Shown here: positions 15,670 through 25,496 of the stretch, piece after piece
How the letters are laid out: each line of letters begins with the position of its first letter
How positions within the stretch are numbered: position 1 is the stretch's first letter
NCBI GenBank assembly: GCA_002897995.1
Contig: BDTT01000122.1
Span: 1-35,068 of the forward strand
Length of the DNA: 35,068 nt
DNA from: a bacterium BMS3Bbin10
GTDB lineage: Bacteria > Pseudomonadota > Alphaproteobacteria > Rhizobiales > Methyloligellaceae
Direction of reading: 5' to 3'
Made by a program: the position numbers and the translations under genes
The notes under the pieces: generated by a model
Databases searched by the model: none
The model's input: the letters and a program-made list of their open reading frames with translations, nothing else
What the model was told of the DNA's origin: nothing

Positions 15670-16649
15670 GCGGGTACCTTGAAAAAACCATCGCCCCCGA
15701 GGGCCAGCAGCTCTTTCGCCGCATCGATGCCCATGGCCGCGCCGTCGCCCGGCGGCCCGGTGCGTTCGGTTTCATGCGCCGTGGTTCCGTCAGGGGTGAG
15801 AATTTGCCCGCGAAAACGCATGACTCCCCCGTCCAGCACCGCCAGCCCGGCAATCGGCGTGCGGCATGACCCGTCCAGCTCTCTGAGAAACGCCCGCTCC
15901 GCGCCGACGCAGATCGCGGTTTCGGCATGATTTATCGCGCCCAGCAGCGCGCGCGCCGATGAGTCGTCGCAGCGTGTTTCGATACAGATCGCCCCCTGCG
16001 CCACGGCCGGGAGCATCTCTTCGGGCTCGATATACGCGGTGATATGTTCCTGCTTGCCCAGCCGGCTCAGCCCGGCGGCCGCAAGCAGGGTTGCGTCGGC
16101 CAGACCCTCGGACAGCTTGCGCAATCGCGTCTCCACATTGCCGCGAAATTCAATGACCCGGAAGTCCGGCCTCATCCGCCGCACCTGCGCCTGGCGGCGA
16201 AGCGAGGAGGTGCCGACGACCGCCCCTTCCGGCAAATCGGCAAGGCAGGACCCCGCTGGAGACAGGAACGCGTCGCGCACATCCTCGCGCTCAAGCACAC
16301 AGGCGATCTCAAGGCCATCCGGCAGAACCGTCGGCATGTCCTTCATGGAATGCACGGCGAGGTCTATGCCGCCCGAGAGCAGCGCATCCTCGATCTCTTT
16401 TGTGAACAGCCCCTTGCCGCCGAATTCGCGCAGCGACTTGTCCTGTATTTTGTCGCCGGTGGTTTTGAAGGTGCAGATCTCGGGCGGCGTCTCCCCGAGC
16501 CCATGCGCCGCGACCAGCCGCGCCCGCACGTCGCCCGCCTGCCACAAAGCCAAGGGTGAGCCTCGGGTGCCTATTTTCAGGGGACGAGATTGCAAGCGGT
16601 TCGCTCCGGGTGCTAACTCATATCGGATCAACTCAATATCGCGCGCCAT
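15666..16649 (-). CDS. hemC: Hydroxymethylbilane synthase (porphobilinogen deaminase)
   Basis: A 327-residue cytosolic enzyme that polymerises four porphobilinogens. Visible are [13 protein letters not shown] near 25-37, the catalytic Asp104 in VHSMKD, the Arg-rich [10 protein letters not shown] near 146-155, and the cofactor cysteine Cys262 in DGSCRTP. The frame is open far upstream, but that part runs antisense through tsaD, so I place the start at the ATG at 16649. This gives an N-terminus about 15 residues longer than usual; no closer ATG exists. The gene is divergent from tsaD with only 55 bases between starts. Confidence 0.9.
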   Translation of the reverse strand: MARDIELIRYELAPGANRLQSRPLKIGTRGSPLALWQAGDVRARLVAAHGLGETPPEICTFKTTGDKIQDKSLREFGGKGLFTKEIEDALLSGGIDLAVHSMKDMPTVLPDGLEIACVLEREDVRDAFLSPAGSCLADLPEGAVVGTSSLRRQAQVRRMRPDFRVIEFRGNVETRLRKLSEGLADATLLAAAGLSRLGKQEHITAYIEPEEMLPAVAQGAICIETRCDDSSARALLGAINHAETAICVGAERAFLRELDGSCRTPIAGLAVLDGGVMRFRGQILTPDGTTAHETERTGPPGDGAAMGIDAAKELLALGGDGFFKVPA

Positions 16650-16704
16650 TAATGCCCCGATGCCCGGCGCAATGCAATCAGGCAGCAGAACCACGGCAGC
16701 GCCC
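16650..16704. promoter_or_regulatory. Very short divergent promoter region hemC/tsaD
   Basis: Only 55 bases separate the two start codons. The promoters must overlap each other or lie inside the opposite coding sequences. No clear -35/-10 pair can be chosen by eye. Confidence 0.4.
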
Positions 16705-17802
16705 ATGACCGCCAGCAATGACAATCGCGAACTGCGCGTGCTCGGGATTGAGACGAGCTGCGATGAAACAGCCGCCGCTGTCGTTCTGCGGCGCGGGCCC
16801 GCAAGCGGAGAGATATTGTCGAATCTGGTGCGCTCGCAGCTCGATGAACATGCCGCCTTTGGCGGCGTGGTGCCGGAGATCGCGGCGCGCGCCCATGTGG
16901 AAGTGGCGGACGTCATCATCAAGCAGGCGATGGCCGAGGCGGGGCTTGGCTGGGCGGATCTCGACGGCGTGGCGGCGACGGCGGGGCCGGGGCTGCTCGG
17001 CGGCCTGCTGGTTGGCCTCACAACCGCAAAAGCGATCGCGGCGGCGCGCGCCCTGCCGCTGGTGGCGGTCAACCATCTCGAAGCCCATGCGCTCACCGTG
17101 GGCCTGAGCGACGCGCTTGAGCCGCCCTATCTGCTGCTGCTGGTCTCGGGCGGGCACACCCAACTGCTCGCGGTCAGTGGCGTCGGCGCCTACCGGCGCC
17201 TTGGCACCACGCTTGACGATGCCCTTGGAGAGGCGTTCGACAAGACGGCAAAACTGCTCGGGCTGCCCTATCCCGGCGGGCCGGAGGTTGAGATCAAGGC
17301 TCGGCAGGGTGATGAAACCCGCTTCGATCTGCCGCGCCCGATGGTGGGCCGCGCGGAGCCGCATTTTTCCTTTGCCGGCCTGAAAACCGCGCTGCGGCGG
17401 CGCGCGGAGGCCCTGGGCGCCGTCACCGATCAGGACATCGCGGATCTTTGCGCCTCGTTTCAGCGCGCGGTCTGCGACGTGATGATCGACAGGACCGCGT
17501 GCGCGATGGCACTCTACGAGGCCGCCCCGGGCGGAAATACGGAGCGCAGGCTCGTGGTCGCGGGCGGCGTCGCGGCCAACCGGGCGTTGCGCAAGGGCCT
17601 CGAAACATTGTGCGCGGAACGGGGCTTCACGCTCCATGTGCCCCCTGCGGCGCTGTGCACCGACAATGGCGCCATGATAGCGTGGGCTGGCGCGGAGCGC
17701 CTGGCGCGGGGCCTGAGCGACGGGCTGGATTTCGCGGCCCGGGCGCGCTGGCCGCTGGACCCGGACGCGGCGCCCGCGACCGGAGCGGGCGTCAAGGCTT
17801 GA
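16705..17802 (+). CDS. tsaD: tRNA N6-adenosine threonylcarbamoyltransferase
   Basis: A 366-residue ASKHA-fold enzyme that transfers the threonylcarbamoyl group to A37 of ANN-decoding tRNAs, working with TsaB and TsaE. Motifs are [13 protein letters not shown] near 13-25, the metal-binding His124 and His128 in [17 protein letters not shown] near 147-155 and the late [10 protein letters not shown]. The start at 16705 places the family motif at the usual distance; the longer open frame upstream is antisense to hemC. It is followed 21 bases later by gpsA, a conserved alphaproteobacterial order. Confidence 0.95.
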   Translation: MTASNDNRELRVLGIETSCDETAAAVVLRRGPASGEILSNLVRSQLDEHAAFGGVVPEIAARAHVEVADVIIKQAMAEAGLGWADLDGVAATAGPGLLGGLLVGLTTAKAIAAARALPLVAVNHLEAHALTVGLSDALEPPYLLLLVSGGHTQLLAVSGVGAYRRLGTTLDDALGEAFDKTAKLLGLPYPGGPEVEIKARQGDETRFDLPRPMVGRAEPHFSFAGLKTALRRRAEALGAVTDQDIADLCASFQRAVCDVMIDRTACAMALYEAAPGGNTERRLVVAGGVAANRALRKGLETLCAERGFTLHVPPAALCTDNGAMIAWAGAERLARGLSDGLDFAARARWPLDPDAAPATGAGVKA

Positions 17803-17823
17803 GGTTTTTTTAGGGGAAACACG

Positions 17824-18822
17824 ATGGCCTATCAGAAAATCGGCATTGCCGGCGGCGGCGCCTGGGGCACCGCGCTGGCTCAGGCGGTCATCCAATCGGG
17901 GCGCGATGTGCTGCTCTGGGCGTTTGAGGCCGAGACGGTTCGGGACATCAACGACGCTCACGTCAATCGAACCTATTTGCCCGGAATACCGCTCGATCCT
18001 TCCCTGCGCGCCACCGGGGAGCTGGCCGGGATCGCCGCCTGCGACGCGATTCTGATGGTCGCCCCGGCGCAGCACACCCGCGCGATCGCCGGCGAACTCG
18101 CCGGGGTCCTGCCCGAAGGCCGCCCGGTCGTCATGTGCTCGAAAGGCATCGAGCAGACAACGCGCAAACTCATGAGCCAGGTGATGGCGGAAACCTTGCC
18201 GCAAGCCGTTCCGGCGGTGTTGTCAGGCCCCAGTTTCGCCGCGGAAGTCGCGAAGGGCCTGCCCGCCGCCCTCACCCTGGCCTGCGAGAGAGAGGAAATG
18301 GGCGAAGCGCTGTCGCTGGCGCTCGGGCACGCCACGTTCCGGCTCTACTGGAGCGGCGATCTCATCGGCGCGCAAATCGGCGGCGCGATAAAGAATGTGC
18401 TGGCCATCGCCGCCGGGATCGTGGTCGGCAAAAAGCTGGGGAAGAACGCCCAGGCGGCGATCACCACGCGCGGTTTCGCCGAGATGGCGCGCTTCGGCAG
18501 GGCGCTGGGGGGCAGAACCGAAACCCTGACCGGCCTGAGCGGTCTCGGCGATCTCATTCTCACCTGCGGAAGCCCGCAGTCGCGCAACATGTCGCTCGGG
18601 GTCGCGCTGGGAGAAGGCAAAACCCTGGAGCAGGTGCTGGGCGCGCGAAAATCCGTCTCCGAAGGGGTCTATACCGCGTCAGCCGTTGTCGAGATTGCGC
18701 AAAGCTCAGGGCTTGATCTGCCGATCTGCGAGGCGGTCCATTCGGTGGTCTCGGGCGAGGCTACGGTGGATGCGGCCATAGAGGAGTTGCTCGCAAGACC
18801 GCTGCGGGCGGAATTGAGCTGA
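17824..18822 (+). CDS. gpsA: Glycerol-3-phosphate dehydrogenase [NAD(P)+]
   Basis: A 332-residue cytosolic enzyme that reduces dihydroxyacetone phosphate to sn-glycerol 3-phosphate for phospholipid synthesis. The nucleotide fold begins with GGGAWGTALA at 10-19; SGPSFAAEVAKGLP and the active-site lysine segment GGAIKNVLAIAAG are present, and the length is typical. It lies 21 bases downstream of tsaD and is probably co-transcribed with it. Confidence 0.95.
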   Translation: MAYQKIGIAGGGAWGTALAQAVIQSGRDVLLWAFEAETVRDINDAHVNRTYLPGIPLDPSLRATGELAGIAACDAILMVAPAQHTRAIAGELAGVLPEGRPVVMCSKGIEQTTRKLMSQVMAETLPQAVPAVLSGPSFAAEVAKGLPAALTLACEREEMGEALSLALGHATFRLYWSGDLIGAQIGGAIKNVLAIAAGIVVGKKLGKNAQAAITTRGFAEMARFGRALGGRTETLTGLSGLGDLILTCGSPQSRNMSLGVALGEGKTLEQVLGARKSVSEGVYTASAVVEIAQSSGLDLPICEAVHSVVSGEATVDAAIEELLARPLRAELS

Positions 18823-19135
18823 GCTGTGTTTCCGGCCACCGGGCTGGTCGCAACGCGCGCCCAATCTGGAAGAGAATGTGCCGTGGCTCAGGGATTTCTC
18901 GGCGCGCTTCGGACCGCTTAGGGGGTTTGCCGCGCGCGCCGCGATTTAACGCGCCGCTTTACAGCGCAAGAAACCCTCCGGCCTGTTCAGATGAAGCGCC
19001 AGCCGCTCGTTTCACTCTTCACATAAAGGTTAGGGTCCATACTCAATCAGATCATACCATTCTGTTTGGCGAGGAGTAGGGTGCGAACGGCGCGAAACCG
19101 CGGTTCTGAAATTTGTGCCGCGCACCACCGGATTC
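18823..19135. other. Intergenic region between gpsA and the VTT-domain gene
   Basis: A 313-base stretch with no supported gene. A GGCGAGGAG sequence near 19068-19076 looks like a ribosome site but precedes only a frame unrelated to the next gene. In many relatives a small YciI-like gene follows gpsA; none is recognisable here. One short open stretch at about 18866-18949 has codon-like composition and could be a decayed remnant, but this is weak. Confidence 0.4.
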
Positions 19136-19801
19136 ATGAATGCGATGACTGTCATAAAATTCGTGCTCGGCGTGGCAATTGCGGCGGTCGTCCTGTCGTT
19201 CGGCTGGTGGGGTTCGCGAATTGGCCTGCCTTCCGAGTTGCCAGACGGGGACATGCTTCGCCGATGGTTCGATACGCTGGGCGTCTGGGGCCCCGCCGCG
19301 GTGATCGGAACGATGGTCGCGGCGATTCTCGTCAGCCCCATCCCCAGCGCGCCGATCGCCCTCGCCGCAGGCGCGATCTACGGGCATTTCTGGGGCGGGT
19401 TTTATGTTCTTGCCGGTGCGGAAATCGGCGCCCTCGCCGCCTTCGCCATCGCCCGTTTCTTTGGATATGACCTTCTGCATAAATGGTTTGGCGATCGGTT
19501 GAGCCGCGGCCTCGCCGGGTCGCAGAATTTTCTGATGGGGACCGTATTCGCGAGCCGGCTGCTGCCCTTCATATCGTTCGATATCGTAAGCTATGCCGCG
19601 GGTCTCACATCCTTGTCATTCTGGCGTTTCGCCATCGCCACATTGGCGGGCATCATTCCGGCCAGTTTTCTGCTGGCCCATTTCGGAAGTGAGCTGGTCG
19701 CCGACGAAACGGATCGTATTCTGCTCGCTGTCATTCTGCTCGGCGCGCTCACCGCGCTGCCGCTCGCCGTGAAGCTGATCGCCAGGTTACGCCGGAGCTG
19801 A
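19136..19801 (+). CDS. VTT-domain (TVP38/TMEM64, DedA-like) membrane protein
   Basis: A 221-residue inner-membrane protein with four to six hydrophobic segments. The segment VSPIPSAPIALAAGAIYG followed by a G-rich helix, and later FASRLLPFISFDIVSYAAGL, are the hallmark of the VTT domain, which in other systems is linked to lipid scrambling and membrane homeostasis. I start at the ATG at 19136; an ATG at 19145 and a GTG at 19115 are also in frame, and none has a strong ribosome site. The substrate is unknown. Confidence 0.82.
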   Translation: MNAMTVIKFVLGVAIAAVVLSFGWWGSRIGLPSELPDGDMLRRWFDTLGVWGPAAVIGTMVAAILVSPIPSAPIALAAGAIYGHFWGGFYVLAGAEIGALAAFAIARFFGYDLLHKWFGDRLSRGLAGSQNFLMGTVFASRLLPFISFDIVSYAAGLTSLSFWRFAIATLAGIIPASFLLAHFGSELVADETDRILLAVILLGALTALPLAVKLIARLRRS

Positions 19802-19925
19802 CATGCCTGCATCAGGCCCCGCGCCATCGCGCCGGGATGGCTGGACAAGCCCCAAACAGGTTCATAGATTTCCCCTGAGCGGGAATCGGCGATCCCATGG
19901 CAGGCAAAGACGGGGAACTCACATC

Positions 19926-20339
19926 ATGGCCTACTGGCTGTTCAAGACGGAACCGGGAAACTGGTCCTGGGAGGACCATAAGAAGACCGGCAAGGCGGGC
20001 CACCCGGTCAAGCGGAGCCGCAACCATCTCGCCAACAAGCACATGAAGCAGATGGCAAAAGGCGACAGGGGCTTCTTCTATCATTCGGTGAAGGAGAAGC
20101 GCGTCGTCGGGCTGGTTGAGGTGGTGAGGGAATTTTATCCCGACGAGACCGACCCCACCGGGCGCTTCGGCGTGGTCGATGTCATCCCGGTTGGCGACAT
20201 GCCGAGGCCCGTCGCGCTGAAGGACATCCGCGCCGAGCCCGAATGCGACGCCATGGTTCTGGTGAACAATTCGCGGCTGTCGGTCCAGCCCGTGAGCGAA
20301 AAGGAATGGAAGGCGGTTTGCGCGCTGGGCGGGCTCTAG
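19926..20339 (+). CDS. EVE-domain protein
   Basis: A 137-residue PUA-like EVE-domain protein. The N-terminal AYWLFKTEP, the middle GDRGFFYHSVKEKRVVGLVEV and the C-terminal MVLVNNSRLSVQPVSEKEW are typical of the family, whose members bind modified bases in nucleic acids. The region between them has KRSRNHLAN where many relatives have a Trp-Asp/Glu-Gly-Val-Arg-Asn motif, so the pocket may differ. The open frame extends upstream to 19803, but the ATG at 19926 gives the conserved family start. It is followed 13 bases later by the Rieske gene. Confidence 0.88.
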   Translation: MAYWLFKTEPGNWSWEDHKKTGKAGHPVKRSRNHLANKHMKQMAKGDRGFFYHSVKEKRVVGLVEVVREFYPDETDPTGRFGVVDVIPVGDMPRPVALKDIRAEPECDAMVLVNNSRLSVQPVSEKEWKAVCALGGL

Positions 20340-20352
20340 GCAGGGGAAAGCC

Positions 20353-20712
20353 ATCAACGACACCACGCTCTGCAAACTCACCGACATCCCCGACGGCGGC
20401 GTCAGGGGTATTGAGACCGGCGCGGGCGCGGACGCCCTTGATCTCATCGTGCTGCGGCGGGGCAACCAGGTCTTCGCCTATGTGAACCGCTGCCCGCATG
20501 GCGGCACGCCGCTGGAGACCTTCCCGGACAGGTTTCTCGACGAAGGCGGCGATCTGCTCATCTGCTCCACTCATGGCGCGCGCTTCCAGGTAAGCGACGG
20601 CGTTTGCGTGGCGGGTCCCTGCAAGGGGGCCTCGCTCAAGCCTGTCCGCGTCCATGTCAGCGGCGGGAGCGTCGTGCTTTCGGGCGCGGATTCGAAAATG
20701 GACCGGGCCTGA
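20353..20712 (+). CDS. Rieske [2Fe-2S] ferredoxin-like protein, apparently without a canonical start codon
   Basis: About 119 residues. Cluster ligands are Cys and His in CPHG and, after a spacer of about 20 residues, in CSTHG; the pattern fits small soluble Rieske proteins of the ferredoxin/nitrite-reductase small-subunit type, probable electron carriers. The family-like sequence LCKLTDIPDGG begins upstream of the first in-frame GTG (20449), which would remove about 30 conserved-looking residues. No in-frame ATG, GTG or TTG precedes it after the upstream stop. AGGGG at 20342-20346 lies 6 bases before an in-frame ATC at 20353, which I take as the likely start. Either ATC is used, or the base is a sequencing error or mutation of ATG. 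Confidence 0.75.
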   Translation: MNDTTLCKLTDIPDGGVRGIETGAGADALDLIVLRRGNQVFAYVNRCPHGGTPLETFPDRFLDEGGDLLICSTHGARFQVSDGVCVAGPCKGASLKPVRVHVSGGSVVLSGADSKMDRA

Positions 20713-20770
20713 ATTCAGTTACCTGATCTTAACACTTGTTCTTATATTGTTCCCCTGCCATACTGTCAAA

Positions 20771-20787
20771 ATGATTCCCAGAATCAT
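20771..20787. promoter_or_regulatory. Palindromic candidate operator of the methyltransferase gene
   Basis: The perfect dyad ATGATTC-CCA-GAATCAT ends 16 bases before the ATG. A TATAAT at 20787-20792 with TGTCAA 17 bases upstream would place the dyad in the promoter spacer, though the start of such a transcript would fall close to the ATG. Dcm/SsoII/EcoRII-type methyltransferases have an N-terminal HTH, and M.SsoII and M.EcoRII repress their own promoters with it, so an autoregulatory site is likely. Confidence 0.65.
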
Positions 20788-20803
20788 ATAATCAGGGGGG
20801 AAA

Positions 20804-22315
20804 ATGAGCGAATTTTCGGAAATAAGACAGAGAGCCGGGCTGACTATGGCGGAAGCTGCCCTGCGTACCGGCTACCATGAACGCACCATCTACAGATGGG
20901 AAAACGGTGAAACCAGGCCGCACCGCGCCGTCTTTGATCTGATCCGCTCCTGTATTCCTGAAATCAACGCGCCAGACCCGTCTTTCACCTTCATTGACCT
21001 GTTTGCCGGAATCGGCGGCCTGCGCCAGGGATTTGAACCCACAGGCGGCAGATGTGTCTTTACCTGCGAACGGGACCGCTACTGTCAGGAAACCTATCGC
21101 GACAATTACGACTGCGATCATGAGATCGCCGGAGACATCCGGGAAGTCACTGACGGAAATCTTGACAGAATCCCGGCCCATGACGTGCTTCTGGCCGGGT
21201 TTCCGTGCCAGCCATTCTCCATTGCGGGCGTATCAAAGAAAAACGCACTGAACCGCCCTCACGGCTTTGCCTGTGATGCGCAGGGCACGCTGTTCTTTGA
21301 CGTGGCGGAAATCATCCGTCACCACAGACCGAAGGCATTCCTGCTGGAAAACGTCAAGAACCTGGTGAACCATGACAAAGGACGCACTTTCCGCGTTATC
21401 CGCCAGATTCTCACGGAGGAGCTGGGCTATCATATTGACTGGAAAGTCATTAACGCCAAATCCTGGGTGCCGCAGCACAGGGAGCGCATATTTATCGCGG
21501 GATTTCGTAAACCCTCGGATTTCTCTTTCGATGATCTCACCATTCCGGACCCGCTCACCGGACCGAAACTCGGCGCGATCCTGCATCCTGAAAACGGATC
21601 GGAAAAACCGGAAAAACCGTTTACCGAAGGGCGGCAGGGCAAAGTCTCCGGCAAATACACCCTGTCCGACCATCTGTGGCAGTATCTCCAGGACTATGCC
21701 GAGAAGCACCGCCGGAAAGGCAACGGCTTCGGCTTTGGCCTGTTCGGACCGGACGACATCGCCCGGACCCTTTCAGCCAGATACTACAAGGACGGATCGG
21801 AAATTCTGATAAAGCAGGAAGGCAGCGGACCACGCCGCCTGACGCCACGGGAATGCGCCCGTCTCATGGGGTTCGAGACGCCCGATAGCGGGCGGTTTCA
21901 TATTCCCGTCTCCGATACACAGGCTTACAAGCAGTTTTCTCGCGCATCAATTCCGCTACTAGTTGAAACAATCGCAAAATTCATGAAATCCTTCATAGTA
22001 GAGACGGAGAAAGGCATGAATACCGAATTAACGTACTTGTATCGGGACGCATCGAACTACAAATTTTTTTGCTCTGTCATTCTTTCTGGCGATATCCGCA
22101 TATCAGAGCTTTCTAATTATCTTCACGAAGGTGATTATTTCATCCCAGAACGTGTGGGTCTGAAGAGTTTAGTTCCCGTCGCAACCAACGAAGATGATCA
22201 TATTTGGCACGAGTTAGTTTCAACAAAAAAAACTGATGAACAAGCTAATTTTTTACCTGTTGATGCTTTTAAAGATATGTTTGTAAAACAAAAATCGGCA
22301 GGTTGGATATTTTGA
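20804..22315 (+). CDS. DNA cytosine-5 methyltransferase (Dcm/EcoRII type) with extra C-terminal domain
   Basis: 503 residues. An N-terminal XRE-like HTH covers about 1-50. Catalytic motifs follow: I DLFAGIGGLRQGFE 65-78, IV PCQPFS with catalytic Cys135, VI ENV 182-184, and VIII QHRER 224-228. The target-recognition region is about 240-340, and RRLTPRECARLMGFE begins at 344. Motif X is odd: YKQF (375-378) is followed by SRAS rather than the usual GNSV. From there the DNA turns AT-rich and the protein continues about 100 residues beyond the normal end. This tail begins at an internal Met405 and contains YRDASNYK and DDHIWHE; I recall similar small stand-alone proteins but no function. The AGGGGGG ribosome site is clear. 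CCWGG specificity is likely from family, not proven. Confidence 0.9.
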   Translation: MSEFSEIRQRAGLTMAEAALRTGYHERTIYRWENGETRPHRAVFDLIRSCIPEINAPDPSFTFIDLFAGIGGLRQGFEPTGGRCVFTCERDRYCQETYRDNYDCDHEIAGDIREVTDGNLDRIPAHDVLLAGFPCQPFSIAGVSKKNALNRPHGFACDAQGTLFFDVAEIIRHHRPKAFLLENVKNLVNHDKGRTFRVIRQILTEELGYHIDWKVINAKSWVPQHRERIFIAGFRKPSDFSFDDLTIPDPLTGPKLGAILHPENGSEKPEKPFTEGRQGKVSGKYTLSDHLWQYLQDYAEKHRRKGNGFGFGLFGPDDIARTLSARYYKDGSEILIKQEGSGPRRLTPRECARLMGFETPDSGRFHIPVSDTQAYKQFSRASIPLLVETIAKFMKSFIVETEKGMNTELTYLYRDASNYKFFCSVILSGDIRISELSNYLHEGDYFIPERVGLKSLVPVATNEDDHIWHELVSTKKTDEQANFLPVDAFKDMFVKQKSAGWIF

Positions 22316-23052
22316 TGGGAAAAACACGCAATTGGACAAGAGATGAGACTATTTTGGCGGTGGAGTTATATTGTCGAACCTCGTTTGGAAGAATCCACAG
22401 CAAAAATATAGAAATAATTGATCTTGCGAAAAAAATTGAGCGCACTTCGAATTCAGTAGCGCTCAAGATGGCTAACTTTGCCAGCTTGGATATCACGCTT
22501 GATCGCGCAGGGATGGGAAATCATAGCAAACTTGATTCCGCAATTTGGGCGGAATTTTTCGAGAACCCAGATTTGTTCCTCGAAAAGGCAATAGATATTG
22601 CGAACAAGTATAGCTATGCACAGGAAGATAAAGATACCGACCCTGCCAGCGGCTTTCGTGAAGGCGGGGAATATGAAGTGGTCGCAAAAGCCAGAAAGAA
22701 TCAGGACTATTTCCGCCAGATGGTATTGGCGGCATATAATGTAAAATGCGCCATCACGGGGATCGATTCTCCTGAACTTCTCATAGCAAGCCACATTACA
22801 CCGTGGTCAGTTAATAAGCTGAGTCGAACTGACCCTAGAAATGGCATTTGTCTAAATGCGCTCCATGACAAGGCATTTGATAGAGGGCTTCTTTCTATTG
22901 ATGACAATTTCAAAGTTTTATTGTCTAAAAAACTAGCTAGTACGCATAAGTTTTTTGACAAATATGCCGGAAAAAAAATTTCCCTGCCTAATCGCTTTTT
23001 GCCTTCTTTGGATTTTATTCGTTTCCATAGAGAACAAATTTTCATTGGTTAG
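22315..23052 (+). CDS. HNH endonuclease, putative restriction enzyme
   Basis: 245 residues. The N-terminal WTRDETILAVELYC...SNSVALKMANFASLD is common to a family of HNH nucleases often found with methyltransferases. The C-terminal HNH core is Cys145, ASHITPW (His160) and NGICLNALHDKAFDRGL (Asn181, His184). The ATG overlaps the methyltransferase stop (TGATG), so the genes are translationally coupled; a TTG at 22303 is possible but unlikely. Very AT-rich, unlike the core genome and the first part of the methyltransferase. I infer a role as the nuclease of the restriction system; cleavage site unknown. Confidence 0.85.
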   Translation: MGKTRNWTRDETILAVELYCRTSFGRIHSKNIEIIDLAKKIERTSNSVALKMANFASLDITLDRAGMGNHSKLDSAIWAEFFENPDLFLEKAIDIANKYSYAQEDKDTDPASGFREGGEYEVVAKARKNQDYFRQMVLAAYNVKCAITGIDSPELLIASHITPWSVNKLSRTDPRNGICLNALHDKAFDRGLLSIDDNFKVLLSKKLASTHKFFDKYAGKKISLPNRFLPSLDFIRFHREQIFIG

Positions 23053-23107
23053 AGATGAAATACTTCGCTTTCCCGGTCCAAAGCCGATTTGGAAATAGCA
23101 AAGATAT

Positions 23108-23335
23108 TTGTGGCGGCAGGTCGTCGATGAAGCGGAGAGAATTTCGCTCAAGCATCTCCTGACGCTCCAGGAAGGCGTTTCCGAAAACCAGTTCCGGCAG
23201 ATGTCAGACGCAGGGGTTCAGCTCGTCGTGCCTCGTGGCCTGACGGACAGCTATCCGAAATCCGTGCAGCCGCATCTTGTCACACTGGAGAGCTTCATGG
23301 GTGATCTGCGGGCGCTTATGGCTGCTTCCGAATAA
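23108..23335 (+). pseudogene. Remnant of an EcoRII-type restriction endonuclease C-terminus
   Basis: 75 residues in frame to a TAA stop. The sequence WRQVVDEAERISLKHLLTLQ, then SENQFRQMSDAGVQLVVP and the final [15 protein letters not shown] correspond to the last part of EcoRII-type (CCWGG-family) endonucleases, which are about 400 residues long. There is no start codon beyond a TTG and a stop lies 12 bases upstream. A neighbouring frame reads SKD just before, as expected upstream of WRQ, so a small frameshift lies at about 23105. Base composition is GC-rich, like the 5' part of the methyltransferase and unlike the HNH gene between them. It is probably not expressed as a functional protein. 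Confidence 0.72.
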
Positions 23336-23495
23336 GATCGGGCATTTTCGCGCCCCGGCACGGCAAGAAATCCGGCCTGAATCCCGCGCCCGCGCCGCAG
23401 CCGCAAATCATACGACGAACGGGGTGCTTGATGGGCGTGGCCCGCGTCTCCATAATGCGGCGCAGCATCGTTATCTTGTACGGGGGAGGGAAAAT

Positions 23496-25448
<1,953 letters not shown>

Positions 25449-25456
25449 GGTATAAG

Positions 25457-25496
25457 CCCCTCTCCCCACCGGGGAGAGGGTTGGGGTGAGGGGGTT
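25457..25496. repeat. Dispersed palindrome between convergent genes, probable transcript end
   Basis: Ten-bp arms CCCTCTCCCC and GGGGAGAGGG with a 3-base loop (25458-25480), followed by TTGGGGTGAGGGGG. This pattern is a common dispersed REP-like element of proteobacteria. It lies just after the acs stop and overlaps the end of the opposing tadG-like gene. Confidence 0.75.

Noticed and set aside
16039-16704. N-terminal extension of tsaD of over 200 residues
   Set aside because: It runs antisense through hemC and lies upstream of the conserved TsaD start.
16678-18204. A 508-codon open frame on the minus strand across tsaD and gpsA
   Set aside because: Antisense shadow of two well-identified genes in GC-rich DNA; its translation resembles no protein.
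20804-22315. Orphan cell-cycle or housekeeping Dcm methyltransferase
   Set aside because: The coupled HNH nuclease, the EcoRII-type remnant and the base-composition break point to a restriction-modification origin.
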